DNA of 5,074 nt from Parvularculaceae bacterium UBA4496. GTDB taxonomy: Bacteria > Pseudomonadota > Alphaproteobacteria > Caulobacterales > Parvularculaceae. Where the stretch lies: contig DGNI01000129.1 in NCBI GenBank assembly GCA_002388885.1, positions 1 to 5,074 of the forward strand. Direction: 5' to 3'. How positions within the stretch are numbered: the first letter of the stretch is position 1; each line of letters begins with the position of its first letter. Made by a program: the position numbers and the translations under genes. Positions 1 to 5,074 of the stretch are shown here, piece after piece. The notes under the pieces are model-generated. The model was given only the letters and a program-made list of their open reading frames with translations, searched no databases and had not been told where the DNA came from.

Positions 1-132
1 GCCTTCGAAGGCGACAGCCATGTGGAATGGTTCGAAGGTAACTTCGAAGACTATATGGAAGACAAGAAACGGCGGCTGGGCCCTGACGCCGACGTGCCTC
101 GGCGGATCAAATACAAGCCGCTGACGCGCTGA
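1..132 (+). CDS. ettA: EttA, ABC-F translational throttle ATPase (3' end only)
   Basis: This is the C-terminal 43 codons and TGA stop of a gene that begins outside the window; the frame is open from base 1. The peptide starts AFEGDSHVEWFEGNFEDY, continues with the basic stretch DKKRRLG, and ends RRIKYKPLTR. This order (last beta strand of the second ATPase domain, the WFEGNF/DY turn, then a basic tail ending in R-I-K-Y-K) is the known ending of the EttA subgroup of ABC-F proteins. EttA is a soluble, ribosome-associated ATPase that binds the E site and gates the first steps of elongation according to the ATP/ADP ratio. No Walker or signature motif is visible because those lie upstream, so the call rests on tail similarity alone. 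Its stop codon directly abuts the stop codon of the opposing tad gene, leaving no separate terminator between them. Confidence 0.88.
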   Translation, partial: AFEGDSHVEWFEGNFEDYMEDKKRRLGPDADVPRRIKYKPLTR

Positions 133-714
133 TTACGATGTGCAGTTATCGCTGGCGTCGCAAAGCTGTACGCGGTTTGATAGGCGCGGCCAGCGGATCG
201 ATTGCCGGTTAAACGTGATCGGGGTCTCAAGAACATGGCTGGTGAGCCCAGGGTTATAAACATAGGTCATTTCAACCACGATCAGCGAGCCTAACGAGCT
301 GACAACGTCATCATCGCTAAGCTTGGTGTAATTGTTTCCGGCAGTGTATGGCGTTGCGCCCGTGCTGTCACGGCTCCAATGAACAATCGGGTTGTCGTCT
401 TCGTCGAGTATGACGCTCACCAGCGTCAACTGCATGCCTGATGAGTCGTTCGGTTCAATAATGGCTTTAACGCCGTCAAAAAGGTCGTCGAGGTCCGCTT
501 CATAAAGCTGTTCCGACTGCGCGGCGAGGTCCGCCAGTGTGTTGGCGGAAATGGCGACCTTCCGGTTTGCGGTCATGGCGTCCGACGCTTCAACCAGACC
601 GAAAAACATAACGACGAGCACTGGCAACAGGACGGCGAACTCTGTCGCCGCAATGCCGCTGGTGCAGCGCCGGAGGCGTGTCCACAGGGAAAATGATAAA
701 CAGCGCATGCTCAT
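133..714 (-). CDS. TadE/TadG-like minor pseudopilin (third gene of the tad operon)
   Basis: A 193-residue protein with a short basic N-terminus, then G20 followed by IAATEF and a hydrophobic segment (about 26-45). Gly at -1 and Glu at +5 (E25) match the cleavage signature of Flp/TadE-type prepilins, so processing by a TadV-like peptidase is expected. The block ANTLADLAAQ (about 57-66) is typical of TadE/G-like proteins. The C-terminal part is extracytoplasmic and has a late Cys pair (C185, C191). Family knowledge places such proteins as minor pseudopilins or envelope parts of Tad pili; the exact role here is inferred. It is the last gene of the operon, 6 bases after its neighbour. Two starts are possible. 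An AAAGG motif overlapping the upstream stop lies only 3 bases from the ATG at 714 but 9 bases from the ATG at 708, so a 191-residue product starting at Met3 is quite possible. Confidence 0.85.
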   Translation of the reverse strand: MSMRCLSFSLWTRLRRCTSGIAATEFAVLLPVLVVMFFGLVEASDAMTANRKVAISANTLADLAAQSEQLYEADLDDLFDGVKAIIEPNDSSGMQLTLVSVILDEDDNPIVHWSRDSTGATPYTAGNNYTKLSDDDVVSSLGSLIVVEMTYVYNPGLTSHVLETPITFNRQSIRWPRLSNRVQLCDASDNCTS

Positions 715-720
715 AAGCCT

Positions 721-1308
721 TTAATCACCCTGGGAGTTGAGCTCGTAGGGCTCGTTGCGGAAGATCATGGTGGAAATGATCCGGCGCTTGTTCGTTCCTG
801 GTTCGGCGAGGTTGACGCCGATCGCCGGGTTGAGCGTCGTATAAAGATAGCAGACCCGCACCCGAATGATCTGGAGTTCCTCGCCCGGGTCAAAGGGAAG
901 CGCTGCGAGATCGTCCGGAGGAGCGTCGGCGCAGGTCGCCGGCGTGTTGTCCGCAGCAAGCTGTGAGAATGTGTCGAATGTGTCGACCTCAAGCGTCAGG
1001 CGGTTATCGCATCCGCCGAAGGATTCGACGACTTCGCAGACATCGTCGTAGAGCTTGTCGTATTTTTCTTCGTCGGTGCCGTCCCAGCCCTGCACCTGGC
1101 CGGTTTTGACCAGCCGCGCCATGTCGGTAATGGCTGCGTCAACGACCGAGTTGGCGAAGTAGAACCAGCCGACTTCAAAGATCGAAAACATCATCATCAG
1201 GAACACCGGCGCTACGAGTGCGAACTCGACGGCGGTCGAACCTGAGGCGTTTCGGGCAAACCCGAGACGCCGTCTTTTCAGATGATATCGTGACCTTAAA
1301 CGCAACAT
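721..1308 (-). CDS. tadE: TadE-like minor pseudopilin
   Basis: A 195-residue protein with a strongly basic N-terminus (residues 2-19), then G23 followed by STAVEF with Glu at +5 (E28), and one hydrophobic helix at about 29-51. This is the standard TadE layout: a class III prepilin-like signal with the cleavage site before Ser24 and the rest outside the inner membrane. The distal domain has four cysteines (91, 100, 126, 153) that could form two disulfides, and ends in the conserved-looking strand RRIISTMIFRNEPY. In characterised Tad systems, TadE is a processed pseudopilin needed for pilus assembly; that role is carried over by homology. The start at 1308 has a weak GGA ribosome-binding core 7 bases upstream and no good internal alternative. 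It lies 12 bases after the vWA gene and 6 bases before the next, so the three are almost certainly co-transcribed. Confidence 0.88.
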   Translation of the reverse strand: MLRLRSRYHLKRRRLGFARNASGSTAVEFALVAPVFLMMMFSIFEVGWFYFANSVVDAAITDMARLVKTGQVQGWDGTDEEKYDKLYDDVCEVVESFGGCDNRLTLEVDTFDTFSQLAADNTPATCADAPPDDLAALPFDPGEELQIIRVRVCYLYTTLNPAIGVNLAEPGTNKRRIISTMIFRNEPYELNSQGD

Positions 1309-1320
1309 GGATGTTTCCGA

Positions 1321-3405
1321 TTACTTACTGATGTGCAGGTCAACGAGGTCGGCGGCGATGTCGCCGAAGGCGTCCTCTAGGTCGTCGCCATCGACAGCAT
1401 CATGGAAATAGGGGGCCGTCGGCTTTGTTGCGCATGATTTGAAGAGCGTGCGGACAGACGAGTTGTCGAGCCCGAACATGATGGTGTAGACCAGATAGCC
1501 TTCCGCTTTCATGCGATGACAGATGCGCAGCAGCTTGTTATCAAGCTCGTCCCGCATTTCACCTGAATCGTTGAGTCCGGCTCCAAGACGCTCTTCCAAA
1601 CCAAAACCATACTGGCCTTGCGTCGTTCTCCAGTGCGTTCTGGTGTCGGAGCCGACAACGTTCTCACCGTCGGTCATGATCACGATTGCTTTTTGCCATT
1701 TCTCATAATCTGTATCGCCCGGGCCGATGCCTTCAGTGAAAGGCGCCTGTTTGGAAAGCACGCGCCAGCCCCAGGCCGCGCCATGAGCGATGTCGGTATT
1801 GCCGTCAGCACTCAACGAGTTCACATGGGTTTGAATGTCGGCCTTAACGTTTGTGAGCGGCAAAATTGGCTTCGGGCAATCGATTGACGGGCCGCGCGAA
1901 GAAGTGAGGCTGGGCGTACGATCATATTTTCCCTTGTAGGTTGATGTCGCCGGATCCCACCAACCGACATATCCCATACGCATCAGGTATTCTTGATTGC
2001 CGAATCCGTAGTTTGAAGACGACAGCGGTGATGTAGACACAGTCAAGCCGTCGAGATAGTCGACAAAGGGCGTATCAGTGACATTGCCCTGCAGGACTTC
2101 GCGGAAGTAATGAACGACCTTGGCGTATTTTTCGAACCGGGAAGCGTCATACCGTGCATAATAACGGTCGGCGATAAAGCTCCTGTTGCCGTAGTTGTCT
2201 TCTTCAACATCAGGTGAGTGAGAGTTGTCGTCATCAGGATCGTCGAACATATAACCGGCCCACGGCGTGCCGTAGCTGGTCGTGCCTGAATTGCTGTAAC
2301 CACAAGTCGAGTCGCTGCAATCAGCTTCGTCGGGAAGAAAAACCGGCACCCATTTCAGGTTCACTGGATTGGTCAATACAGCGCTTGAAACCGAATAAGC
2401 CGGCGCGTCGTCAAACGCGTCAAAACTGCGCATTCCTTCTGTGTCTGTGCTTGAACTATATTCCGCCGGCGTCGCCATTTCGGCGTCAATCGATGCGCTG
2501 GAAACGGAAGCGCCGGGCGCGATGTCAAGTTCGTCAAGCGGGTAAGGGCGTGATTCAACGCATCCAGACCAGCTTAAATTTGAATGCGAGTCGTAGAGCC
2601 TGAAGTGATTGACTTTGGTGTTCATGTCGACATCGCCGCTTTCGGTTACATGAAAGAAGCGTTTGCCGTGATAGTAGGCTTCAGCGTTGGTGTCGGCCCA
2701 AGTGCTCGACCAGCCTGACGAACCGCCTGCGTTGACGTTCGCATTGAACGGCACGACGCCGATCTTGATGTTCTCGCTGGTCTCGTCGCTGCCGTAAAGA
2801 ACGTCCAGCAACGTATCGACTGCGTCTTTCAAACTATCGATCTTTTTTTCACCATCAATGTATTGATCCATTGATCCGGTGACGTCGAGAACGAGCGCCA
2901 GTTCGATGCGGCCGGAGCCCTTCTTGGTGATTTCCACGCATTTATCGATCTTGAGGTCGTCGATGCCTGCGACGCCAAGCAAATAGGTTTTGATCTTGCC
3001 GGTGATACAGGTTCCGATAATGGCGTCGTCATTCAGCGCGAAGATGATGTTCCAGCCAGGCTCAAGGTTTTGCTCGTAATTGAAGTTCGCTTCGAAAAAT
3101 TTCCGGCCGTATTCTTTGAGTTCTGTTTCGGTTAGATCCGGGTTGCTGGAGGCAAGTTGCGCTAGCGCAAGGCTGGCAGCGTCCATGGATTCCGTCATGT
3201 CGGCGCGAACGGCGTTCCAGCGCGAATAGTCAACCGCGCCGCCTGCGAAAAGAAACAGGATGGTCAGCATGAAAGCGAATAGGAAGACGATGTTTCCGCT
3301 TCGATCTTTCGCAAAACTTTTTAACGTGGGCCGCATGCGAGCAGCGTCGCGACTCGCAATGCTGTCCTCGCCGTTACTGGCTACACCGGCATCATCAACC
3401 AGCAT
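1321..3405 (-). CDS. tadG: TadG-like pilus assembly protein with split vWA domain
   Basis: A 694-residue membrane-anchored protein. Residues 34-60 form a TadE/G-like N-terminus: SGN followed by a hydrophobic helix and GGAVDYSRW. Unlike its two neighbours it has Leu rather than Glu at +5 (L42), so cleavage by the prepilin peptidase is not expected. The vWA domain starts at about 167 with LALVLDVTGSM, giving MIDAS residues D174, T176 and S178. T537 in GNTDIAHG and D579 in IVIMTDGEN supply the remaining metal-site positions. Between the third strand (about 213-225) and T537 lies an insertion of about 300 residues with W279-x-GCVESRP, cysteines 282, 363, 368 and 510, and an acidic stretch (388-404). 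The C-terminus ends in an amphipathic helix and HISK. Long proteins of this build are common in alphaproteobacterial tad loci and are thought to act at the cell surface or periplasm in pilus assembly or adhesion. The start is well supported by GGGGAG six bases upstream. It is the first gene of the operon. Confidence 0.9.
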   Translation of the reverse strand: MLVDDAGVASNGEDSIASRDAARMRPTLKSFAKDRSGNIVFLFAFMLTILFLFAGGAVDYSRWNAVRADMTESMDAASLALAQLASSNPDLTETELKEYGRKFFEANFNYEQNLEPGWNIIFALNDDAIIGTCITGKIKTYLLGVAGIDDLKIDKCVEITKKGSGRIELALVLDVTGSMDQYIDGEKKIDSLKDAVDTLLDVLYGSDETSENIKIGVVPFNANVNAGGSSGWSSTWADTNAEAYYHGKRFFHVTESGDVDMNTKVNHFRLYDSHSNLSWSGCVESRPYPLDELDIAPGASVSSASIDAEMATPAEYSSSTDTEGMRSFDAFDDAPAYSVSSAVLTNPVNLKWVPVFLPDEADCSDSTCGYSNSGTTSYGTPWAGYMFDDPDDDNSHSPDVEEDNYGNRSFIADRYYARYDASRFEKYAKVVHYFREVLQGNVTDTPFVDYLDGLTVSTSPLSSSNYGFGNQEYLMRMGYVGWWDPATSTYKGKYDRTPSLTSSRGPSIDCPKPILPLTNVKADIQTHVNSLSADGNTDIAHGAAWGWRVLSKQAPFTEGIGPGDTDYEKWQKAIVIMTDGENVVGSDTRTHWRTTQGQYGFGLEERLGAGLNDSGEMRDELDNKLLRICHRMKAEGYLVYTIMFGLDNSSVRTLFKSCATKPTAPYFHDAVDGDDLEDAFGDIAADLVDLHISK

Positions 3406-3411
3406 ACGAAA

Positions 3412-3417
3412 CTCCCC
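3412..3417 (-). promoter_or_regulatory. Ribosome-binding site of the tadG-like gene
   Basis: On the - strand, GGGGAG stands six bases before the ATG at 3405. It decides the start: the alternative Met24 (ATG at 3336), which would sit closer to the membrane helix, has no comparable motif upstream. Confidence 0.8.
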
Positions 3418-3566
3418 GCAACACTATATTGCGAGACAGACAATGCGACGAACGTCATTAAAGGGCGGTAAGCAAAGGTGGTTAACAACAAGAGAAACTG
3501 AAAAATTTTATTTTACCTTTAAAGCGCCTAGCAATAATCTTGCCAGCGCGAATATTCTCCGGATTC

Positions 3567-3595
3567 GTTAAAAACACTTTGTATTCAGGCGTCAA
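3567..3595 (-). promoter_or_regulatory. Candidate sigma-70-type promoter of the tad operon
   Basis: On the - strand, TTGACG (3595-3590) is followed after 17 bases by TTTAAC (3572-3567). These match the TTGACA and TATAAT consensus at 5 and 4 of 6 positions with ideal spacing. Transcription would begin near 3560 and give a leader of about 155 bases before the tadG start. The leader region is AT-rich. The assignment rests on sequence match only; alphaproteobacterial promoters vary a good deal. Confidence 0.4.
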
Positions 3596-3607
3596 AGCTT
3601 ATCATGA

Positions 3608-3624
3608 GGTTAAATTATCCGTAA
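3608..3624 (-). promoter_or_regulatory. CtrA-like binding box upstream of the tad promoter
   Basis: Read on the - strand this is TTAC, seven bases, then TTAACC. The CtrA consensus is TTAA-N7-TTAAC, so only one base of the nine defined positions differs. The box ends about 13 bases upstream of the candidate -35 element of the tad operon and points toward it. CtrA is the cell-cycle response regulator that activates pilus and flagellar genes in Caulobacter and relatives, so control of a tad operon fits. The same bases also form an inverted repeat (GGTTA, nine bases, TAACC), which could serve a different dimeric regulator. Confidence 0.4.
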
Positions 3625-3646
3625 CCGGAATGGTTTGACGGATGTT

Positions 3647-3955
3647 TTAGCTCTCATGACACTGATTTAAAATTTTACCATGACAGTCGCCGGAATTCCC
3701 TTTCGTCACGCTGGCCCAGATTTTCATCAGCACGTTGCTGTAGTGCCTAGCGTGCGGCGCCTCTGAGCTACTGTCCGGGCCCATGAGGCTGCGATCTCCG
3801 TGAAGCTGGAATGCCCGCAAGGCCTCGCTAGGCTCTGGTTGCGGCGGCGGCAGTGGCGGAAGAGGAGAGGAATCAGCCTTAACTGCCTGACCTGCATAGG
3901 GTTTTTCGCGCGCGCGGCCAGAGCGCTTCCCCGGCCGTGATGTCAAAGATTTCAC
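3647..3955 (-). pseudogene. Proline-rich open frame, possible decayed TonB fragment
   Basis: An open - strand frame stays free of stops across the GC-rich half of the intergenic region and ends at a TAA at 3647. It encodes a basic stretch (RPGKRSGRAREK), a proline-rich tract (SSPLPPLPPPQPEPSEAL) and then ARHYSNVLMKIW, followed by about 23 residues to the stop. A proline-rich spacer followed by Tyr-x-x-x-Val/Leu-Met-x-x-Ile is the order seen where the spacer of alphaproteobacterial TonB proteins meets the C-terminal domain. The N-terminal membrane anchor and the rest of the C-terminal domain, including the SSG block, are absent in all frames downstream. The frame continues upstream only as antisense of the LysM gene, with no ribosome site. 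I treat it as a possible relic; chance reading of GC-rich spacer DNA is a real alternative. Confidence 0.25.
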
Positions 3956-3961
3956 TGGATG

Positions 3962-3991
3962 TTGCGGACAAATCCGCGGAATCCGTGTTAT
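3962..3991 (+). promoter_or_regulatory. Weak promoter candidate for the LysM gene
   Basis: TTGCGG (3962-3967) and TGTTAT (3986-3991) are separated by 18 bases and match the sigma-70 elements only partly (3-4 of 6 each). A TTAACC half-site, as used by CtrA, follows at 3991-3996, but its partner half is missing. The leader would be short, about 30 bases. Confidence 0.2.
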
Positions 3992-4015
3992 TAACCATAA
4001 GTGGAACATCCGTAT

Positions 4016-4024
4016 GGAGGGGAG
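4016..4024 (+). promoter_or_regulatory. Ribosome-binding site deciding the LysM gene start
   Basis: GGAGGGGAG lies just before the ATG at 4027; its GGAGG core is six bases away. The frame is open 30 codons further upstream to an ATG at 3937, but that start has no ribosome site and would place 30 polar residues in front of the signal peptide. The 4027 start is therefore chosen. Confidence 0.8.
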
Positions 4025-4026
4025 CC

Positions 4027-5013
4027 ATGGGTTCGAACCTGATGATGCGGCGCGCCGCAGCTTGCGCGATTTTGGCGGCGGGACTAGCGGCGGCAACGCC
4101 TGCGATGGCCGGGCGCTGCGGTCATTCTTATGCTGTCGACACGCCGACGACCCTGTCCAAGGTCGCGCGCGCCTGCAACGTATCCTACGGGGCCCTGGTT
4201 GAGGCCAATCGCGGCGTCGATCCTTCCTATGTGCGTCCCGGGGAACATCTCGCCGTGCCCGATGAAATCGAATATGCCGGCGACATCGGCGCGCCCGGAC
4301 CGGAAGACCCTGTCATTGATGACGAACCGGTCGTCAGCCATCCATATGTGGCGAGCAGGCCGGTAAATTCATACCGCTCTTATTATGACGACAGCAGCGA
4401 CGTGCGGCGTGTCAATGTCAGCGCATCCGCCACGTATTTTGATACCTATAACACCGCGCCGATCCATGCGCAGCGCGATGAGCGGCTGAGCTATCAGAAA
4501 CTCTCCGCCGCGCGTATTCGCAATGCCGGATATGCGCCTGCGCCAGCGACTTCATCGCCGGTCTTTATCAGGCCGGCGCCGCTGGCGGGCGAGCTGAAAA
4601 CCATCAGCGCCTATCCGACTCCTCTAATGGAGTGTTCGGTATTGCGCCGCCAGCCGGATGGAAAAATTCGTCAGGTGCGTGAGGTAAAGCCGGTTCCTGC
4701 CGACGAAGAAAAGCCATTGCATTGTACGTCACTGACGGCGAATGACGGGCCGCGCCGGGCGATCATGACCCGAGGCGCAGGTCTTACGCCAACGCCCGCC
4801 GAGGACCTCACGGTCTTACGCGGCTATGTCAGCCATGTGGGCGCTGACTGCATGACGCTTGAGAGCGACGACGGCATGGTCTGGCGCATGAGCGCGCCGG
4901 TTGCGGCCGGCGATATGCTCGGCAAGGAAGCTACAATATGGGCGGAGTTCACGCGCGCGCCTGCCTGCGGCGGGCTCGTTATGGATCATGCCGTTTACGC
5001 TGAGCGCCTCTGA
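4027..5013 (+). CDS. Secreted LysM-domain protein with C-terminal OB-like domain
   Basis: A 328-residue exported protein. Residues 1-28 form a signal peptide: MMRR, then an Ala-rich hydrophobic core, then TPAMA with cleavage expected before G29. One LysM domain follows (about 34-78), recognisable from Y35-x-V, T42-L43-S44-x-V-A, the N61 turn, V64-D65-P66 and R70-P71-G72-x-x-L-x-V-P. LysM modules bind N-acetylglucosamine-containing glycans such as peptidoglycan. A low-complexity linker with many Ser, Tyr and Pro residues (about 85-200) leads to a segment with C203 and C233, and then a C-terminal domain (about 262-326). That domain's alternating strands, its C275 and C314, and its GDMLGKEATIWAEF block resemble small OB-fold domains of the DUF5818 kind; this match is tentative. 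Six mature cysteines (31, 50, 203, 233, 275, 314) suggest three disulfides and a periplasmic location. No enzyme motif is seen, so a structural or wall-binding role is the most that can be said. Confidence 0.85.
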   Translation: MGSNLMMRRAAACAILAAGLAAATPAMAGRCGHSYAVDTPTTLSKVARACNVSYGALVEANRGVDPSYVRPGEHLAVPDEIEYAGDIGAPGPEDPVIDDEPVVSHPYVASRPVNSYRSYYDDSSDVRRVNVSASATYFDTYNTAPIHAQRDERLSYQKLSAARIRNAGYAPAPATSSPVFIRPAPLAGELKTISAYPTPLMECSVLRRQPDGKIRQVREVKPVPADEEKPLHCTSLTANDGPRRAIMTRGAGLTPTPAEDLTVLRGYVSHVGADCMTLESDDGMVWRMSAPVAAGDMLGKEATIWAEFTRAPACGGLVMDHAVYAERL

Positions 5014-5014
5014 C

Positions 5015-5074
5015 CTAACAGCACGATCCGCCGGACAGCATTTCAGGCTCATTTTCGCCGAACGGCGAGGCGGT
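5015..5074 (-). CDS. Unidentified gene, 3' end only (C-terminus GGSCC)
   Basis: On the - strand a frame open to the window edge ends at a TAG at 5015-5017. It encodes 19 residues, TASPFGENEPEMLSGGSCC. The acidic run followed by a Gly-Gly-Ser-Cys-Cys tail looks like a natural protein end, and the stop sits one base beyond the LysM gene's stop, mirroring the other tail-to-tail junction in this window. The terminal Cys-Cys pair could be a metal or redox site, but I do not recognise the family. With only 60 bases visible, a chance frame cannot be excluded. Confidence 0.4.
   Translation of the reverse strand, partial: TASPFGENEPEMLSGGSCC

Larger units (their letters stand above)
3406..4026. other. 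Divergent intergenic region between the tad operon and the LysM gene
   Basis: These 621 bases contain no gene I can defend. The left part (about 3406-3690) is AT-rich and holds the tad leader, candidate promoter and CtrA-like box. It also has a near-repeat of CATGACA at 3655-3661 and 3679-3685. The right part (about 3720-3960) is GC-rich, with a purine-rich run near 3855-3871 and five CG dinucleotides in a row at 3907-3916. It contains the proline-rich relic frame on the - strand. The last 60 bases carry the LysM gene's ribosome site and a weak promoter candidate. Confidence 0.7.

Noticed and set aside
2214..2603. 129-residue + strand frame inside tadG
   Set aside because: This is a shadow of the real gene; its composition is random-looking, rich in Arg, Cys and Ser, with no domain.
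3388..3456. Small - strand leader frame (ATG near 3456) overlapping the tadG start
   Set aside because: There is no ribosome-binding motif before it, and the roughly 25-residue peptide shows no attenuator-like codon run.
3260..3571. 103-residue + strand frame antisense to the start of tadG
   Set aside because: It lies opposite a well-supported coding region, has no ribosome site and shows no recognisable protein features.
3655..3685. CATGACA repeated 24 bases apart as a CRISPR or insertion-site duplication
   Set aside because: There are only two seven-base copies with no array and no element between them; this is within chance expectation.
3907..3916. Run of five CG dinucleotides as a regulatory or Z-DNA element
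   Set aside because: It is short, and CG-rich stretches recur elsewhere in this sequence; nothing else supports a function.
3937..4026. Upstream extension of the LysM gene to the ATG at 3937
   Set aside because: It has no ribosome site and would bury the signal peptide 30 residues in; GGAGG stands six bases before the ATG at 4027.
5055..5068. Hairpin TCGCC-GAAC-GGCGA as a terminator of the LysM gene
   Set aside because: No T-run follows on either strand, and it falls within the apparent coding end of the neighbouring gene.

Overview
The window reads as ordinary chromosomal DNA of an alphaproteobacterium, roughly 50-55% GC by eye. The lineage is inferred from three things: a vWA-containing TadG of the type common in that class, with the Trp-Gly-Cys-Val-Glu-x-Arg-Pro, Gly-Asn-Thr-Asp-Ile and WGWRVLS blocks; a CtrA-like box upstream of it; and an EttA C-terminus with the typical RIKYKPL tail. 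I cannot name the genus.

Layout: (1) positions 1-132, + strand, hold the last 43 codons of ettA, an ABC-F translation factor. (2) Positions 133-3405, - strand, hold a compact three-gene operon read right to left: a vWA-domain TadG-like protein, a TadE-like pseudopilin and a second TadE/G-like pseudopilin, separated by 12 and 6 bases. (3) Positions 3406-4026 form a 621-base divergent intergenic region. Its left half is AT-rich and carries a candidate promoter and CtrA-like box aimed at the tad genes. Its right half is GC-rich and contains an open, proline-rich frame on the - strand that faintly resembles a TonB remnant. (4) Positions 4027-5013, + strand, encode a secreted LysM protein with six cysteines and a C-terminal OB-like domain. 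(5) Positions 5015-5074, - strand, hold the last 19 codons of an unidentified gene ending in Gly-Gly-Ser-Cys-Cys.

Functionally, the tad genes encode the minor, envelope-anchored parts of a Tad/Flp-type pilus or secretion apparatus. The motor, secretin, prepilin peptidase and major pilin genes are not in this window, so the operon is either an orphan satellite of a tad locus elsewhere or the edge of one. The LysM protein is probably a periplasmic or cell-wall-associated protein. Nothing in the sequence ties it to the pilus except the shared divergent region.

I see no tRNA, rRNA, CRISPR array, complete insertion sequence or phage gene. I found no convincing new system. The items most worth a second look are the orphan tad triad with its CtrA-like box, the decayed TonB-like frame, and the two tail-to-tail gene junctions with essentially no intergenic DNA.
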